From: Marsupella aquatica
Taxonomy: Eukaryota > Marchantiophyta
Length of the DNA: 64,000 nt
Assembly: GCA_973895155.1 (NCBI GenBank)
Contig: OZ316892.1
Coordinates: forward strand, 11,842,001 to 11,906,000
Direction: 5' to 3'
Part shown: piece after piece, positions 11,418 through 23,999 of the stretch
Position numbering within the stretch: position 1 is the first letter of the stretch
Layout: every line of letters begins with the position of its first letter
The notes under the pieces: model-generated
The model's input: only the letters and a program-made list of their open reading frames with translations
Told to the model about the DNA's origin: nothing
Databases searched by the model: none
Made by a program: the position numbers and the translations under genes

Positions 11418-13307
11418 ATGGCACAAGATGGGGTACCTTATTACCACTTCACAGCTGATTTCTACCGACGACTGGCAGAGGGTTCGGATATGTCCGTGGG
11501 GAGTGCAGCAAGCATGGATATGAGTAATGGGGGTGGTTCAGTGACGATGTCCATGACTGACAGTAGCGTTGGATCAAACAATTCTTTGCACACAGTTCTC
11601 ATGCATCCAGATCTTCGAACAAGAAACGGCACGAGAGGATCTGTAGCACACAGTGTTGTTCAACCGTCGACCATGATCACTCATGGCTCTGTTGAAGATG
11701 CGCTGACCGATAATTTGATGGATGTTAGGTATCCTACTGAGGGATTAGAAGGGTACGAGCAGTGGACAATTGATTTGCGCCGGTTACATATGGGCCCCGC
11801 GTTTGCTCAAGGTGCATTTGGACGGCTGTATAAAGGGACCTATAATTACGCCGACGTGGCTGTCAAGATTTTGGAGCGGCCTGAAAATAATCTGGAAACA
11901 GCTCTTTTGATGGAATCTCAGTTTGCCAAAGAAGTTACGATGCTTGCGAACACTAGACATCAGAATGTGGTTCGATTTATTGGCGCGTGTCGGAAGCCCA
12001 TGGTTTGGTGCATTGTTACCGAGTATGCTAGAGGTGGTTCTGTTCGATCTTTCCTCAGTCGAAGATCGTCAAGGTCTGTTCCTTTGAAAGTTGCGGTGAA
12101 GCAGGCTCTGGACGTAGCGCGAGGCATGGAATACTTGCATGGCTTGGAAATTATTCATAGAGATCTAAAGTCGGACAATTTGTTGATCGCCAACGATAAG
12201 TCAATCAAAATTGCCGACTTTGGTGTCGCTAGAATCGAGGTCCAGACCGAAGGCATGACTCCTGAGACGGGCACCTATCGATGGATGGCACCGTAAGCTG
12301 CTTCGCACGCATGGTGTTTGTGTTCCTTTCCTTGGTTTTAGTTTTGCTTTGGACTTTTACTATCGTGCAACGTGTACCTATATGGGATGTAATGATTCTG
12401 GATCTTCTGTGCATACGTCACATTTAAATTCTAAGCACTGCGCGTCATCACATTTCTTCCAGGGTTAGGGTTCAACCGGGTAAGGGACAGTGAGAAGTTG
12501 GCTGAGATGTCCGTCAGCTTCACATTATATATTTTTACACAATATGTCAAAGTTAGGCTGCTGAGAGTGTTCTATGGTGTCTACGTCAGTCCCCAGATAG
12601 TTACGTACGGACCCAGCACGTAGTTTTTAGATTCGAGGTGTCTAGTTTGGAAATGTATGTACGTCGTGGAAGACTTTCAAGCTGAGAAGTTGTCTGGGAC
12701 ATAGTTGTTGGAAGTTTTTGAGCTGTCTGGTTACCCAATGTTCTTGCTGATACAGTGATATTCCTTTTGAGAATTTTGACTTTTGAACCAAATTTGCAAC
12801 TTTTCAGGATTTTGTAAGTTGCTTAAAAGGGGGATTAATTTATCTTTGCTTTAATAGACATTTTCTACTGAATGATAGATTTGCTTCGCATTTCTCGCCT
12901 TGGTATAGAGAGAAGAGTACACAGCTGAAGTTGCGAATTGATGACGGTTTGGAATTGGTTGCAGAGAAATGATTCAGCACAGACCTTACAATCACAAGGT
13001 GGACGTGTACAGCTTCGGAATTGTGCTGTGGGAGCTTCTCACGGGGTTGCTTCCTTTCCAAAATATGACTGCTGTTCAAGCAGCATTTGCTGTCGTGAAT
13101 AAGGGCGTACGACCCAACATTCCTGCAGAATGCCCTCCTGCCTTGGTGGATATCATGTGCCGGTGTTGGGATGCTAATCCAGATGTCCGCCCTGCTTTTT
13201 CCCAAGTTGTGCGAATGTTGGAAGAAGCCCAAGTGGAGATAATGAGCACTGTCCGTAGAGCCAGATTCCGCTGTGGGTGCATGACTCGTCCTCTAACAAG
13301 AGACTGA
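11418..13307 (+). CDS. Raf-like MAPKKK (STY13/group C type protein kinase), 2 exons
   Basis: Exon 1 is 11418-12292 and exon 2 is 12965-13307; the 672-bp GT-AG intron splits the APE motif codon, and joining restores [16 protein letters not shown]. The product is 405 aa. The N-terminal 110 residues carry the family signature blocks ([34 protein letters not shown]). The kinase domain spans about 118-385, with a glycine-loop variant [13 protein letters not shown], catalytic Lys150 in [12 protein letters not shown] at 247-254, DFG at 267-269, and [12 protein letters not shown]. The C terminus [12 protein letters not shown] matches the family end. All catalytic residues are present, so it should be an active Ser/Thr or dual-specificity cytosolic kinase. 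Relatives act in stress and stomatal signalling, but the substrate here is unknown. An overlapping uORF starts 8 bases upstream. It stands alone, not in a cluster. Confidence 0.93.
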
Positions 13308-16300
13308 GAATTCTTTTGGTTTCCCGAAGGCAAGTGTATATTTCAATGTGCTCTTTTGAGAGTTATCTCCAGTGCCTTAAGGTGGTATGTTAATGAAGCC
13401 TAACTGGTCCCAAGGAGTGGTCATTTATTATGTTATTATCTGCCACTGAGTGCCTGTCATGAAGCGCATAGGCTTCAGGGTTGAAGATGAGGTTTCCATA
13501 TATCAGATGTTTTGTTTGGAAGCCAAATGAATAGTTTACCGTTGAATTGGTTCCGAGGCTTATTGAGGGATAGATTGAAACAGATGCACTGACTCAGTTT
13601 TAGTGTGCTTTGTTTGATAAGGTCCTCTACACTTTTTTCTATAACTTGGTTATGTTGTCAAATAGGGGTACAAAAATATTGTATGGCTACGAACTCTGAA
13701 AGAGTTTCTTTGAAAGCCCACGTAGCAAAGTAAATATCTCGCAGTTCTTCTGAAGATGTATTTGATGGATGGATGTTTTCTGTATTTTGAGGAAATTGAT
13801 CTTTGGGTGTAGCGAGACATGGAAAGAGACGGCTAGATTTGACTGATGTCATGACTGCCTGTGGATGATAGGGTAGGTTTTTAGAGTCTGATGCTGTCTT
13901 CGTGTCCTTTGGCTCGGGGTTTTGCATAGGTGAGAGGCTGTTCTTGGAGAGCAGCTCTAGTTATATATCTATATATATATACAATGATTCAACAACTCAC
14001 GACTGAGTAAAGGTAAACCATCGCAATTACTTGTTACCAGGTTTCTGAGAATTAGGCACCTCAGTGCTGCAAAACCATTTGTAATCATAGTGAGCTCTAT
14101 GCATGAAGAATGAACAATAATCTCATCACAGTTTCAAATCTTGAGGACCAAGATAGGTTTCTTGGAATGCATACCGTTAAGTGCGTCTACGTTGGCCTAG
14201 GTTTCGTTTATAAGATATAGACGTCCTTGTCATCATCTACTAACATGCTAAAGCAGCTTCCGTGTTCCTTAGTAGTTTTGGATTTGTAATATTGGAGACT
14301 GTTTTCCAACAGTATACATCCTTTTTACCCCCAGTTTCACATATATCTGAGCATGACTGCTCACAATCTTCCCTCCAAAGACAGTGACTGTTGTTTTGAG
14401 AAATTCCGAACTGTTCTCGTGGTAAGAGGACTTCAGTAACGCTCTATCAACGATCGCTTGAAAGCAGTTCGGGGTAGTTGGACCTGGTTTTTTTTAATCT
14501 AATCACAGACCGAGTCGTAATGTGGATAAAGTCTTACATGGACCCTTTCGTGACACATTTTGAGTTTGATTTCTACGTCGTATCAGTTCAGGGACATGTG
14601 GATGTTTTCCATTTGATTGCATGACTATCAATCAGTTTTTCCTGTGTTTCACAATGTACTTTGGCATCAACTGTTTAACCAAAACATCAATGCCCTGAAT
14701 GAAAACCAATGGGCTTTTGTGAGGTTGGTACACACATTGCACGGTTGATCCCATCAATTTTATTTGTATCTAAATTTGTGATCCATCTCTATTCTATCTT
14801 TGACGTATTCTCGATACGTTCGGAATGCATTGCCTGGGGATGCGATATAAGGTGACCCCAAAATAGCTTTTAAATATTGGAAGGATAGGTAGCTATGCGC
14901 AGCACCGCGCTATTATGAATACAAAACTATTGACAGCTAGAAACTACTATGGCACTCTAGCACTTGTAATTAACGCTAGGAAGTGCGAGTGACAACGGGC
15001 CTTTACCAGTTATTTCTGAACACAGCATTGACATTCAAAGCTAAGCTGGAACCAAGTACAGTGTAGGACAGAAAATTCAGAACTGTCCATCATGTGGATA
15101 GCTTATTATTTCATGAGAGCTTGGGTGCAATATTTCAAGGTTTTACTTTCACCCCAAATTACTAAAATCACGAAATCCCACCCCAGATGTCTCAATTTGG
15201 GAACATAAAGGGCAGGATGATTGCCAGCTGAAGATTGTACACATTTGAGGTGAATATCCCTCAACTAAACCGTAATGAGTATGATTTTCTTAGTGGTAAC
15301 TAGGCACATGGAAGGTGAATGAATAATTGTGGACCCCCAAAATCACCCATGGAGGTAGATCACATCTGCACTATTGGTCCCAAACAAGAATGGAAGATCA
15401 CATCACCACTATTTGTCCCAAACAAGAATGATTAGTAATACAAAAAAATTCAAATGTTGCAGTGACAAACAAGAATGGTTTGTGATTGCAAAAAATCAAA
15501 AATTAAATTAAATGTTGTGGTCATATCAGCAATATTGATCACAAACAAGAATTATTAGTAATGTAAAAGAACCAAACATGGCTATTTGTGGTTGAGATAA
15601 AGGAAAGCAAAATAATTTACCCCCATAATCGTAAAAAACAATGAAAATTTGAAAAATCACACTTCAAATACACAAAGAAATGCGTAAAATAGATTAAGAA
15701 AAAATAATCATTGGATGAGTTGTCATTGATATATCAGTGTTTAATGGTCAGTTGCTTTGAATTGCTATTTGATTGACAAACTTTTTGAAATAACCGTAGG
15801 GTAGAAAGAAACTCTTTAGTTTCTATGATATTGAAAAAAACTCTTTGGCTACTATGGATAGAGTAATACCAAGGGAATGTAAGAAACCGTCCGACTACAA
15901 TAGGAATACCAAGTGAATGCAATAAACCCCTTGGCTACTTTGACACTTTGCATGACCTCCATGGAATGTCATGTGGGTTGTATGGACATACTTAGGAATA
16001 CCAGGGGGAATACCAAGGGACGATTGGACTGTTACCATGAATAGTCCACTCTTTTTGTCATTCATCTCCATACTCAAACATATTCCAATATGCAACTCTT
16101 TGTAGCTCCAACTTGCTTATTAACACCAAACTTATTTAACCAAAGGGTCCTCAAATTAATTTTCAGTGTAACTACCTGCACTGCCTCACTCCCATCTGCC
16201 ACAACCAGAAATGTAGGTGTGTGGAAGGGCTCTAAGAAAGTTATCAAACTACTTAAAATTAGTTAAAGCAGACAAAGAGATTAATAGAAGGACTCTAAGC

Positions 16301-17051
16301 AAGTCATTACACTACTGGAAATTAGTTTTAGGGACCCTATACTGAAATTTATTCTGAAATAATAACATTCTAGAAAAGAATTACTTGACCAATAATAATG
16401 ACTTTGGCAAGGCTTTGCTCCAATATGTTCGAGGAAAACGTTTTTTCATAATAGGTGTCTAGAGATCATCATTTACATTCAAATTCATTATTTTGTCATA
16501 ACATGTATGCAGATTACTTTTAATATTCAAAGTCATTACTTTATGCTCCATCGTTATTTCCTTTACTTCATTATTTGAAGCAAAATCCCGGATGGACCAA
16601 GACATTGTCCTTGCCCATCCCCATGGACTTCGTAAAGTGATCGTTGCTTCTACACCAAAAAGAAAAAGGAACCGGTCGCAGGTCGCAGTTGATGACTTTG
16701 ACTACCTTGGGGATAAAGTAGTCAAAAATGGCATGATGTCTTGACATTTTCAGGCTCAAGGTCTCAAATGATCAAGTTATCGAGGAAACCGGTTCGATAT
16801 TGTAATTGAATGAGGTTGCAAACACTAAGGAGACAGTTTACAGGTCACATTTCAGTCAAAATTGTAAACAGCGTTAGTTGAGTCAATTTAAATGTTCTGA
16901 GCAAGTCCATCCAAGCTTTGCCGGTCCATCTGGCCTTAAAAAACAAAGTGGAGGTCCATGCGGGCTTTAGTTTCTCATTATTTACATTCGAATCATTATT
17001 TTGGAATGTAATTCTCATGGGTATTAGTAAAGTCTCACTGATGTGAGTAGG
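13308..17051. other. AT-rich spacer between kinase and copia element
   Basis: The first few hundred bases should be the kinase 3' UTR. The rest shows no gene. Local repetition includes AAACAAGAATG phrases at about 15383, 15420, 15465 and 15543 (a decayed tandem array) and AATACCAAGGGA-like phrases at 15867-16019. A short (TA)n tract lies near 13963-13981. Confidence 0.45.
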
Positions 17052-17056
17052 CCATA

Positions 17057-17400
17057 TGTTAGATATTTCTCTAGTCTTGTGATTCATGAGCTAACTACAG
17101 TTAGGCTAACTCGGGTTAGGACTTAGCTAATGTTAGCGGTAGTACTGTTGTGTATATAGCCAGGGCTGATGCCAGACCCTCGTGGAACTTAGGCTCATTG
17201 TTACAGAGCTAGTTGAGAGATAAGGAGAGCTTGTGCTGTGGATGCTTGGTATGGCCGGTCGGCCTAGAGTGCAGTAAAGCTCTTGTGTGTTCCCGTGGAC
17301 GTAACCTCATGTGGAGGTGAACCACGTATCTCTCTGTGTCAACTATTGTGCGTTGGATGGTTCATGGGCTTGCCGTTGCAAATGTCGTCTATGCTCAACA
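17057..17400 (+). repeat. 5' LTR of the copia element
   Basis: This is a 344-bp terminal repeat beginning TGTTAGATA and ending GCTCAACA. It pairs with 23656-23999. The internal TATATAGCC near 17152 is a plausible TATA element for transcription of the element. Confidence 0.97.
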
Positions 17401-17403
17401 AGG

Positions 17404-17414
17404 GGTATCAGAGC
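17404..17414 (+). other. Primer-binding site (initiator tRNA-Met)
   Basis: GGTATCAGAGC follows the 5' LTR after three bases. It is complementary to the 3' end of plant initiator tRNA-Met, the standard copia primer. Confidence 0.9.
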
Positions 17415-18110
17415 ATGCCTGGGAGGTGACGAGGTTTTTTCATGACGGGTTTTTCCAACGTTCATTGTCGATGGTACATTCGGAGTTTCGTCACATGAAA
17501 CTCATATGTGTGTGGCTGAGCGGATAGGTTAGTGAGAGGGCTTTCTAACGGTGGTTAGAACTCGCTGATCGGTATCCGTGGTGCGAAGGAATCAAAGTTT
17601 GCGTCATTCAGGTTTTATTCGTGTTCGACGGTATTTCGGGGACGAGACCAGAGTTCTCGTTTTTCAACGGTGTGAGCTGTGCGATGCGGGAGGGATCGCA
17701 CATTATAGCTCAGGTTGAAGGTTGAAGTGAGCTGGTCGTTTTGGTAGCTGGATTGCTGCCGAGGTGTTGCCGAGTGCGACGTGAGGAGTGACGGAGGCGT
17801 TCAGGTTTTTGCACAAGCTATGGAGCTTGTTCTCATCTGAACCGGGTTTCTCTTCGTGACGTCTGACTCGGTGGAAGAAACGCAAAGTGCTACGGCTCAA
17901 TGGTTTGATCGCGGCGAGGCGGTCATTTTGAGCCCGGGATTGGCACTTGACGCGAAGTGAAGGCGATGTGGCGGAAGCTTCTACGGTGCTGGAGTTGCAG
18001 ACGGCGCCGGTGTGATTCGGCAACATTTCTGGTCGGTAACTCATTGTTTTCTTGTTCAAAAAACAGAAGCAATTAAGGTGTGTTGTTCCTTCCTTAACCC
18101 GGGGGAGTTT

Positions 18111-18998
18111 TTTTGCCATTTTAGGGGGGGTTTTGGGGTTATGTTAGTGTGTATACACACCTGCCCGACTCTCCCCTCTTACTCCCCGCGTACGTCTTGT
18201 ATCGGGCCCTGCCGGCCATTTTTTCCGCCCCCCTCCCCCCGCACTCTTGTGAAACCTGGCGCAGCGGCGAGCTGCGCAGCGCCGGCCAGCGCTTGGTGCG
18301 CACTCGCTCGCGCGTGGTCGACCCTAGAACCCCCGCAACTCGCCCCCGCCCCCCCCTTTTTTTGCTCATTTTGTGACCGGGCCCTGCTGCCGGTCGCACC
18401 CTTTGGCAGCCAGCGACGCCCTTAGGCCGGCCCTGCCGAGCCGGGACTCGTACCCGCCCCCTACAGCCATGCCTCGCGCCACGGCAGGCTGTTGCCGCCG
18501 TTTCTTCTCCCTTGCTCGGACCCTGCCGTGAGGTACATGGCCTTTCGTACCCCGGCCGCACTCGCGCATACCTTGTACTTTGCCTTGTACTCGCCCTGGC
18601 CCAATACTCGTATACTCCCTGGCCTTTGTTTTTTATACCTGTATTTAGTGATAAGGGGCTTTAGCACCCCCTTTAGGGCCTATTTTAAGCCATTTTTTCT
18701 CCCCTTTGTTCTCCTTGTGCCGGGACCTGCCGCCCTCCGTTTTAACCGCTCCGATAGGGGGAACGGCCCCCTGTGAGACCTGTCGGACTATGCAAGAATA
18801 TTCCCAAAAAATAGAGAGCTATTTTTTGGCCGTCCGACAAAGATTCCGTCTGCCGAACGGTAACTTTTTTGGTTCTTTTTCGGTGAGGACATTGCCACTG
18901 CAGTTAGCAACGCGACGCACCGATCACATCGCAATTCCGACAACAGGTTATACTTGGTAGTTTGGTTATTCTCCGAGGTGGTCAAAACGGGGGAGTTT
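18111..18998 (+). other. GC-rich block in the copia leader bounded by an 11-bp direct repeat
   Basis: CGGGGGAGTTT occurs at 18100-18110 and again at 18988-18998. The roughly 890 bp between them are strikingly C/G-rich compared with everything around. They contain a recurring GGGCCCTGCCG-like phrase (near 18207, 18379, 18425, 18517 and 18720). No domain is recognisable in any frame. The phrase GGGGGAGTTT also occurs at the element's own polypurine tract. The block may be a nested insertion, a captured host fragment, or a packaging/leader structure. Confidence 0.5.
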
Positions 18999-19362
18999 CC
19001 CAAGGTTTTACCCACCCCGACCAAAATTTGAATAATTTTTTCGTCAAATTTTGATTTTGATTTCGGCTTTCAGTATTGGACTCCTAGCTTTGTAGGCTAC
19101 GCGGCGATGTTGAGTTTTGAGTTTTGTGAGAAGTTTCAAAAAAAGACATTTTTTTGTGATTGTTTCATATGAGTGACTCGAAGGATACTGGAAGAATTGG
19201 CATCGGTGGAGCTTCAGGATCGCGATGATCAGACAGAGAGTCTGAGGAGGAGCTGCTACCGTTTGAGGAGGAACTTGTATTACCGGTATGATCACCGGTG
19301 CGGCGTGCAGTGGAGGAAGCTGTATTACTACCAGAACTGTCAGTAGTTGGAAAGAAGAGGGA

Positions 19363-20150
19363 GATGGCTAGATTCGGAGGAGTGAAGTTTGAGGTGGAGA
19401 AGTACGATGGTCGTACTGATTACTTGCTATGGGAGAAGCAAGTGAAGGGTGTTCTACGGGCCATGGGCTTAGCTCATCTGCTTTCTTTGCGAGAGCAGTA
19501 TGATGGAGAGGAGGAGATTTATGTAAGACGGTGGAGACAGGAGCAGGTGATTGCTGTCAATGCAGTGATGCTTTATCTGAAGCCGCACATCAGCACCTGG
19601 ATGATTATGCGGATTGCGCATCACTGTTCAAGGCTCTTAGAGAGAAGTACTATCGAGAAGATGCGTCAGACCGGCTATACAAGAAGTCTCTCTTGATGAG
19701 CCTCAGGCTCAAGGAAGGGAGCAAGATGCAGGATCACTTGGATGAGTTTGACAGTCTAGCGGTGGATCTGTCAAACCTAGGAAAAGGAGTTGAAGATGAG
19801 GATAAGGCCTTGCTTCTGCTAAGCTCCTTACCGCCGTCTTATCAGGGCTTGAAACAGGTGCTCTTGTATAGAGATCTGAAGTCCATTTTGTATAATGAGG
19901 TGGTGAGCTCTTTACTGTCTGATGATGCTCAGAAGAAGTTGAGTCAATCACAGACAACATCTTCTTCTCGCACTGCGCTCAATGTGAACAGGGGAAGAGC
20001 AGCGCAGCGCAGCGCACAAATGGGCAGAACAGGTTTAGATCTACATCACGGGGGAAATCTAAATCCAGGGGGAAATCGCAAGAGAGGAAGCCTCTTGCAT
20101 GTTGGAATTGTGGCAAGCCTGGCCACATGAAAAGGGATTATCGAGTAAAG
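19363..20150 (+). pseudogene. copia gag (broken)
   Basis: The gag reading starts MARFGGVKFEVEKYDG with the typical WEKQVKGVL block. It changes frame around 19570-19620, resumes with ASLFKALREKYYRED, LKEGSKMQDHLDEF and LLLSSLPPSY, and changes frame again near 20030-20100. The nucleocapsid zinc knuckle CWNCGKPGHMKRDY (20100-20141) has Tyr where the last zinc-binding Cys is expected. A TGA stop follows at 20223-20225. It would make no functional nucleocapsid. Confidence 0.9.
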
Positions 20151-20249
20151 GTCCCTATTGCCTCTACTAACGCGGCATCGAGCTCGCATGAGGTAGATTT
20201 ACTCGTTGATGATGATATATTGTGATGTCAAGGTTATGCTCTCAACGTA

Positions 20250-23200
20250 GTGTCAAATCCAAGTAGTGATGACTGGATTCTAGATAGTGCATGTACTTTT
20301 CACATTTGCTCGAGGAGAGATTGTTTCAGTTCTTACACGGTTTCCAACGGATCAATGTTGATGGGAAATGGAATCTCATGTCAAGTTGTTGGACTTGGAT
20401 CTGTAAGATTTCAGATGTTTGATGGTGCTGTAAGAATGTTGAGGAATGTGAGACATATTCCCATCATGATGAAAAATCTCATTTCACTTGGAGTTTTAGA
20501 AGCAAATGGCCATCAGTGTAGTTCTGCTAATGGTGTCCTTCAGGTTTCAACTGGTACTAAAGTTGTATTAAAGGGAAAGAGACATTGCAATCTATACATT
20601 TTGGAGGGCAATGTAGTCTGTGATGAAGCCAATGTAACCTTATCTCATGAGGAGACGGCCCGACTGTGGCACTTCCGTTTGGGCCACATGAGTGAAAAAT
20701 GTTACTTTGGTTGTTCTTCAGAAGAAAGGATTACTTTCTAATTTGCAATCTTGTAAGTTGGAATTTTGTGAGCACTGTGTGCTAGGGAAGCAGCACAGGA
20801 AACCCTTCGGAGTTGGAACTCACACCAGCAAGGAGGTACTTGAGTATGTACATAGTGATGTGTGGGGTCCAGCCCCTACTCCCTCACATTCTGGACGGTT
20901 ATACTATGTCATATTCATAGACAATTACTCAAGGTATGTGTGGATATACTTTCTACACAATAAGTCTGATGTTTTTGCCACTTTTAAGGAGTGGAAAGCC
21001 CAAGGAGAGAATCAGACTGGTAATAAGGTGAGATATCTTCGATCGGATAATGACGGTGAATACAGTTCCAGGGAATTTGGAACGTATTGTAAGGAGTAGG
21101 GGATTACCCGCCATCTTACAACAAGTTATACTCCTCAGCAGAATAGTGTTTCTGAGAGACTCAACCGAACACTATTGGACCGCTCGAGGAGTATGTTGAG
21201 TCAATCATGCTTACCACATGAGTTTTGGGCTGAAGCTGTCAATACTGTAGCTTATTTGGTAAATTTTTCTCCATCCAGTTCTATTGGATTCAAGATGCCA
21301 TTTGAAATGAGGTACGGGCGTCCAGCAGATTACTCACATCTAAGGATTTTTGGATGTGATGCTTATGTGCTTACACCTTCCCAGCTTCGATCCAAGCTGG
21401 AGTCCAAGTTGAATAAGTGCATTTTCCTTGGCTATCAGAAAGGTGTGAAGGGTTATAGGTTATGGGATCCAGTAACCTATAAACTAATTGTCAGTAAAGA
21501 TGTGTCCTTTAATGAATCCAGATCATCAAAGGAGGGGGAGAGTTCTCAGGACTCCCATACTGACAAGGGGAAATCTCTCATCCCGGATCGGGTTGAGGAG
21601 GAGATTAGTCATGATGCTGTTCATGACAGAAGAGATGAAGAAGCTCCGGGCTTGGAGCTGGCTCTTGTGATGGATCAAGAGAAGCAGATTGTTGCTGGGG
21701 TACCTCAAATTCAATCAGTAGCAGTAGCAAATCAGCCCGAGTCATCTACTAGAAGAACTTCTAGTCGTTCTACTAGAGCTCCTACCAGGTATGGTCAATG
21801 GGCAGACTCATCTAAGCTAGATGATATTGACATTGCACCTGATGATGATGACATGGCTTTGATCTTGGAAGAAGGAGAGCCTTCTTTGTATAGTGAGGCT
21901 TGTGCTTCAGAGCAGAAGCATGAGTGGAATGCAGCAATGCAAAGAGAATTGCAATCTTTGAGTGACAACAAGACATGGGAGCTGGTGGAACTTCCAAGAG
22001 GTCAGCAAGTGGTGGACAGCAAGTGGATTTACAAGTTGAAGGACAGCCCTTTAGAGGGTGGAGATAAGATCTACAAGGCCAGGCTTGTTGCCAAGAGATT
22101 CACTCAGGAGAAAGGAGTGGATTACAATGAGGTCTTTTCACCGGTGGCTAAGCATTTCACAATTCGGATTTTGTGTCAACTTGTTGTGTTTTTTGGTCTG
22201 GTGATGGATAAGATGAATGTTATTATTGCTTTTCTCTATGGCAACTTGGAAGAGTTGATCTTCATGAGACAGCCACTAGACTTTATGAAGAAGGGCCAAG
22301 AGAACTTAGTTTGCAGATTGCTCAAGTCCTTGTATGGATTGAAGCAGTCTCCCAGACAGTGGAACAAGCGGTTTGATGATTTCATGTTTGCTCAAGGTTT
22401 TACAAGGATGGTGTATGATCCTTGTGTGTATACAAAATCAGTCAAGAATGATGTGTTTGGTTTCATCATTCTGGTTATTTATGTGGATGACATGCTGATT
22501 GTGGCTAAAGATCAATCTGAGGTTGACAGTCTCAAGGCGAAATTGAGTGCTGAATTCAGGATGAAGGATCTTGGTAAGGCCAAGACGATCTTAGGGATGG
22601 AGATTTTTAGAAACTCTGATACTGAACAGTTGTGCTTGAGTCAAGGCCAGTATGCAAGGAAAGTACTTGCACGATTCAATATGGAAAACTGTAAGCCAGT
22701 GAGTATTCCTTTAGCTTCACATTTCAAGTTATCATCGGCTTTCTCTCCTACGAATGGTGTGGAGAAAGGTCTGATGGCTAAGATTCCTTATGAGAAGGCA
22801 GTAGGCAGTTTGATGTATTTGATGACTTGTACTAGGTCTGACTTGGCCCTAGCGATGGGCAAGGTTAGCAGATTCATGTCAAATCCAGGGAAGGTACATT
22901 GGGAAGCTGTGAAGTGGATTCTCAGGTATCTGAAGGGAACACAGGACTATGGATTACTATTTGATAACAGATCTGATAGAACGTTAGTTGGCTATGTAGA
23001 TTCTGACTATGGAGGCTGTCTGGATACAAGGAGGTCTACAACTGGGTTTGTATACACTCTTGGAGGAGGATGTATCAGTTGGAAATCTATGTTGCAGAAG
23101 TGCATATCTCAGTCTACTACAGAAGCAAAGTATGTTACAGTAGCAGAAGCAGCAAATGAAGCAATTTGGTTGGATAAGTTGATCGCGGAGATGGGTTTAG

Positions 23201-23448
23201 AGCATGGAAAAATGACTCTAAACTGTGATAGTCAGAGTGCTCTTCACTTGGCTGCTAACCAGGTGATGGATAGCAGGGTGAAGCACATTGATATCATGTA
23301 CCATTTTATCAGGCAAGTAGTGTCTGATAAAACTTTTGAGCTAGTCAAGATTGATGGAAAGCTCAATCCCGCTGATGCCTTTACCAAAGTGATTCCTTTG
23401 GAGAGTTTCTCAAGACACCGTGCTACTTTGCAGGTTTTGCAGTTGTAG
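20250..23448 (+). pseudogene. copia pol: protease, integrase, reverse transcriptase, RNase H (broken)
   Basis: The protease block WILDSACTFHIC starts the region. The GAG-pre-integrase block LWHFRLGHMSEK is followed by a frameshift near 20690. The integrase core carries HSDVWGP and LRSDNDGEY, is interrupted by a TAG at 21097-21099, then continues SERLNRTLLD. The remaining 757-codon frame (21175-23448) holds integrase C terminus, RT and RNase H. RT keeps KARLVAKRFTQ, SLYGLKQSPRQW and YVDDM (22480-22491). The first catalytic Asp of motif A is Asn (codon 22216-22218, MNVIIAFLYG). RNase H blocks YVDSDYGG, STTEAKYV and CDSQSALHL and the terminal SRVKHIDIMYHFIR are present. The combination of defects makes the copy non-autonomous. 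Confidence 0.95.
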
Positions 23449-23644
23449 TGCAAGTAGAGTTATTTAGCAATGTGTGACTATTTGTATATGGATTACTCAT
23501 TCCTGTTTGGCTACGGCTTAGTTCTAGTTAACCCTTAGTTAACCCTTGTGGTTTTTAGGGGGAGACCTGGTTTGGTGATTGTCTAGAACTTCCCGCTGAG
23601 GATTCCATATGGTAGCATTTAGTTTAGTCCCCAAGACAAGAGTC

Positions 23645-23653
23645 AAGGGGGAG
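23645..23653 (+). other. Polypurine tract
   Basis: AAGGGGGAG lies two bases before the 3' LTR, the normal site for plus-strand DNA priming. Confidence 0.9.
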
Positions 23654-23655
23654 TT

Positions 23656-23999
23656 TGTTAGATATTGCTCTAGTCTTGTGACTCATGAGCTAACTACAGT
23701 CAGGCTAACTCGGGTTAGGACTTAGCTAATGTTAGCGGTAGTGCTGTTGTGTATATAGCCAGGGCTGATGCCAGACCCTGGTGGAACTTAGGCTCATTGT
23801 TACGGAGCTAGTTGAGAGATAAGGAGAGCTTGTGTTGAGGATGCTTGGTATGGCCGGTCGGCCTAGAGTGCAGTAAAGCTCTTGTGTGTTCCCGTGGACG
23901 TAGCCTCATGTGGAAATGAACCACGTATCTCTCTGTGTCGACTATTGTGCGTTGGATGATTCATGGGCTTGCCGTTGCGAATGTCGTCTATGCTCAACA
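23656..23999 (+). repeat. 3' LTR of the copia element
   Basis: This is a 344-bp repeat matching the 5' LTR in length and ends. The differences are scattered, mostly transitions, with no indels. Confidence 0.97.

Noticed and set aside
15350-16020. CRISPR-like or regular repeat array
   Set aside because: Repeated words are irregularly spaced and degenerate in a plant nuclear context. It is a decayed simple tandem repeat.
18012-18569. Open frames of 137-140 codons on both strands
   Set aside because: They lie in the GC-rich leader block of the copia element, where stop codons are rare by composition. No domain was seen.
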